Of a stretch of DNA of 35,189 nt, positions 33,275 through 35,189 are shown one piece after another (positions within the stretch are counted from its first letter, which is position 1; every line of letters begins with the position of its first letter). The notes below the pieces were generated by a model. It was not told the DNA's origin. It searched no databases and saw nothing but the letters and a program-made list of their open reading frames with translations. The stretch is taken from contig CANBVC010000004.1 in the NCBI GenBank assembly GCA_947372795.1, forward strand, positions 1 through 35,189, in the 5' to 3' direction. The position numbers and the translations under genes are program-made. Origin of the DNA: Beijerinckiaceae bacterium. Lineage in GTDB: Bacteria; Pseudomonadota; Alphaproteobacteria; Rhizobiales; Beijerinckiaceae.

Positions 33275-34969
33275 ATGAAGCGGTATGGTCGCCTCAAACC
33301 GCAGCCCCGGCGACGCCGTCTCAAAATGGCAGACGCCGCCAAGCTGCCTTTCGACGCAGATGCGGACGATCGTCGTTCCTAGGCCTTTCAAGGCCTCGAT
33401 CGTCGGGGGCTCGCTGGACGTCTCGATCCATACAAAGTGGATCTTGCCCTCCTCCAGTCGCCAGGTCAGCGTCACACGTCCGTCGGGGCGTGACAGGCTG
33501 CCGTGCTTCTCTGCATTCACCAACAATTCATGAAAAATCTGGGCGAATGCGACGACAACGCGCGGCTCAAGACTGACTCTGTCTCCTTCGAAATAGATTC
33601 GTTCGCTCTCCCGGGCGAGGACTGCAGCCGCAACGCTCGCGAGTTCCGGGTCTTTCCAGTTCGCGGCGCTCAGCACTTCATGGGAACGCGCAAGCGCCAT
33701 GACGCGCCCGATGATGGCGTCCCGGAAATGGGCGGGCGTGACCGAGCCGCGAAAACTCTGGGTCACGAGCGATTGTATGATCGCTAGCGTATTTTTCACG
33801 CGATGGTCGAGTTCGTGCAGCAGAGTGCGCTGGTGGACGTCCTTGCGTTTCAGGTCGGCGTCAGCGAGGCTAAGAAGCTTACTCACCTCATCAATTTCGA
33901 CGACGGCGGTTGGACCAGCCGGAACGAAATCTTCTCGCCCGACGCAGCGGGCCGACTGGGCGAGCATGCTGAGACCCCGGCGAAGAATGCGCCCGGAGAG
34001 ATAAGCGCCCAGCAGTGATACGGCGATGGCGAGCAGGCCCATCATCACCAGCGTCCGCCACAGATCCCTGAGCGGCGCATTGAGTATATCTTCGGGTATT
34101 GCGAAGGACACGACCCAGCGGGACAGCGCCGAGCGTTGAAATGCGCTGAAGACCGGGGCCCCCTCAAGGGATCTTCCACCATGGAAGTTGCCGCTTTCCC
34201 CTTCAAACATGAAGCGCGCCGGTTGGTTCGGGAACTGGCCGACGAACCGCTCCTGATCGCGCGATCGTGCGATGATGCGTAAATTGCGGTCGAAAATGCC
34301 GCCTATCCAGCCCTCGGGTACATTCGCCAGAAGCTGCTGGCTGAGGGCCGCCGGGGCGAGTGCGATGGCCAGTACAAAACGCACTTCATTATCGCGGATC
34401 ACCGGTACGCCCACATTCACGAACAGTAACTTGGTGGCGGCGCCTACATATATATTGGATACAGCAGGCGCTTTCGTACGGAAGATCTCCGCATCATTCG
34501 CCAACAGTTCAGGATCCGTGCTGACAAGGGCCTCAGCTCCTGCGGGCTGAAGCGTATTTATGACGTGGTGGCCGTTTCGGTCGCGCATGACCACCGCAGT
34601 TCCGCGGAAATTCAGGAGCTCGAAAGCCTGACCGCGAAGGTGTTCATAATCCTTAACGTCGATCAGCGGCGAGGTCGCCAGCGCCTGCAGAGCGCCTATG
34701 ACGCCCTCAAGCTCACGGTCGAGGGAAGCCGTGCGCTCACGCACCATGACCGTGGCTGCCTGTTCTAGCGAAACCTTCTGCCCATTGGTGTAGCGCCAGT
34801 CGATAACTGCCGAGAGAAACACCTGCGGCAAGAGCACATGCAGGCTCAAGATAAGCAGATGCTGGACGAGCGTGAACTGGGGGAACCGAAAGGCGGACCC
34901 TGGCTTCATGGTTTTGAAATCCATCCTGCGATCACGTCCCTGCCCGATTGTAACAGCACCGCGTTCCAT
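33236..34969 (-). CDS. HWE-family sensor histidine kinase
   Basis: A 577-residue membrane sensor. TM1 is at about 36-56 and TM2 at about 305-324; the region between (about 57-300) is a probable periplasmic Cache-like sensor (GTAVVMRDRNGHHVINT, FRTKAPAVSNIYVG). After a linker comes the dimerisation domain with the phospho-acceptor H389 in HELDHRVKNTLAIIQSL, then an ATPase domain with H480 (FHELLVNAEKHGSLS) and W514-x-E516 (VWIETS), the residues that define the HWE class. No response regulator is next to it, so the partner is elsewhere. ATG 34969 has only a weak ribosome site; ATG 34924 and 34909 are alternatives. It ends inside the hibernation factor gene, tail to tail. Confidence 0.88.
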   Translation of the reverse strand: MERGAVTIGQGRDRRMDFKTMKPGSAFRFPQFTLVQHLLILSLHVLLPQVFLSAVIDWRYTNGQKVSLEQAATVMVRERTASLDRELEGVIGALQALATSPLIDVKDYEHLRGQAFELLNFRGTAVVMRDRNGHHVINTLQPAGAEALVSTDPELLANDAEIFRTKAPAVSNIYVGAATKLLFVNVGVPVIRDNEVRFVLAIALAPAALSQQLLANVPEGWIGGIFDRNLRIIARSRDQERFVGQFPNQPARFMFEGESGNFHGGRSLEGAPVFSAFQRSALSRWVVSFAIPEDILNAPLRDLWRTLVMMGLLAIAVSLLGAYLSGRILRRGLSMLAQSARCVGREDFVPAGPTAVVEIDEVSKLLSLADADLKRKDVHQRTLLHELDHRVKNTLAIIQSLVTQSFRGSVTPAHFRDAIIGRVMALARSHEVLSAANWKDPELASVAAAVLARESERIYFEGDRVSLEPRVVVAFAQIFHELLVNAEKHGSLSRPDGRVTLTWRLEEGKIHFVWIETSSEPPTIEALKGLGTTIVRICVERQLGGVCHFETASPGLRFEATIPLHSDLGLNAAAVKP

Positions 34970-34983
34970 CGGTTCCGGCCCTG

Positions 34984-35012
34984 TTGACAGGAGCCCTACG
35001 CGACGAGAACAT
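34984..35012 (+). promoter_or_regulatory. Candidate promoter of the TauD/TfdA-like gene
   Basis: A perfect -35 TTGACA (34984-34989), a 17-base spacer and GAACAT (35007-35012). The -10 match is poor. Transcription would begin near 35019, 28 bases before ATG 35047. This 77-base strip also has to serve the divergent kinase gene. Confidence 0.4.
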
Positions 35013-35046
35013 CGGGACTGACAAAGGAAAAACGGGGGAAACGCGC

Positions 35047-35189
35047 ATGGCGATCTCGGTGACGCCCATAAATGACGCTTTTGTGGCGCGGATGGATGGA
35101 ATTGACCTGCGCGCCGATCACAGCGCCGCCGTGCTAGACGCTATCGAGGGAGCGCTCGACCAATTCGCCGTCGTGATCCTGCCAGCGCA
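35047..35189 (+). CDS. TauD/TfdA family 2-oxoglutarate dioxygenase (3' end outside window)
   Basis: Only the first 47 codons are inside the window. MAISVTPINDAFVARMDGIDLR followed by a helix (HSAAVLDAIEGALDQFAVVILP) matches the N terminus of TauD/TfdA-type Fe(II)/2-oxoglutarate dioxygenases, in which GxDL and the 'VVIL/VLVF' strand are typical. The catalytic HxD...H residues lie beyond the window, so substrate (taurine, 2,4-D-like or other) cannot be judged. GGGGGA lies seven bases before ATG 35047. Divergent from the HWE kinase gene. Confidence 0.75.
   Translation, partial: MAISVTPINDAFVARMDGIDLRADHSAAVLDAIEGALDQFAVVILPA

Noticed and set aside
1-35189. CRISPR arrays, insertion sequences, prophage or integrative element boundaries
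   Set aside because: No regularly spaced repeats, transposase or integrase gene, tRNA attachment site or terminal inverted repeat was seen.

Overview
The window is a gene-dense, GC-rich chromosomal segment of an alphaproteobacterium, most likely of the order Hyphomicrobiales (Rhizobiales). The order ftsB-like, pdhA, pdhB (with its own lipoyl domain), DUF5076 gene, pdhC, lpd, lipA, coenzyme Q10-binding START gene, cinA, ispDF, dusB, ntrB, ntrC, ntrY, ntrX, hfq, hflX, mazG is typical of that group. The genus cannot be fixed from this sequence alone; a Beijerinckiaceae-like relative is a guess. No tRNA, rRNA, insertion sequence, prophage or CRISPR array was seen.

Layout. (1) Positions 1-9447, plus strand except one small gene: the end of a division-protein gene, then the pyruvate dehydrogenase complex (pdhA, pdhB, a DUF5076 gene, pdhC), a small minus-strand hypothetical gene, lpd, a spermidine-synthase-like gene, lipA, a P-loop protein with a degenerate Walker A motif, and a START-domain gene. 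LipA makes the lipoyl groups carried by the lipoyl domains of PdhB and PdhC, and Lpd reoxidises them, so the cluster holds most of one functional unit. (2) 9541-12291: a gentisate 1,2-dioxygenase-family gene with its own candidate control sites, running tail to tail into the minus-strand pair ispDF-cinA. (3) 12421-21884: dusB and the two nitrogen two-component systems NtrB/NtrC and NtrY/NtrX, then hfq and hflX. (4) 21950-24743, minus strand: an aliphatic formamidase, mazG, and a protein with two cold-shock domains followed by a clear intrinsic terminator. (5) 24744-25311: a 568-base gap with no convincing gene. (6) 25312-32614, minus strand: a tightly coupled run rlpA, dacC-type carboxypeptidase, tmk, holB, metG, tatD, PhnP-like hydrolase; from dacC to tmk, holB, tatD and the hydrolase most joints overlap by 1-4 bases. 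(7) 32879-35189: a ribosome hibernation factor of unusual length, an HWE-type sensor kinase that overlaps it tail to tail, and the start of a TauD/TfdA-type dioxygenase.

The most interesting pattern is regulatory. Two sequences match the sigma-54 promoter (GG, ten bases, GC, with flanking TGGC and TTGCW) at exactly the right spacing, in front of the formamidase (minus strand, 22996-23011) and in front of hfq (20107-20122). A weaker third one in front of ntrY (16176-16191) lacks the -12 C and instead contains a CAA-N5-TTG dyad like that ascribed to NtrX. With ntrBC and ntrYX in the same window, this suggests a local nitrogen-control module in which NtrC and sigma-54 would drive release of ammonia from formamide and raise Hfq, while NtrX, whose sequence lacks the sigma-54-contacting GAFTGA loop, would act on other promoters. 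This is inference from motifs and needs experimental testing. Other control candidates are a duplicated 15-base element before pdhA, tandem 12-mers plus a dyad before the gentisate dioxygenase gene, and a promoter placement suggesting a leaderless dusB mRNA.
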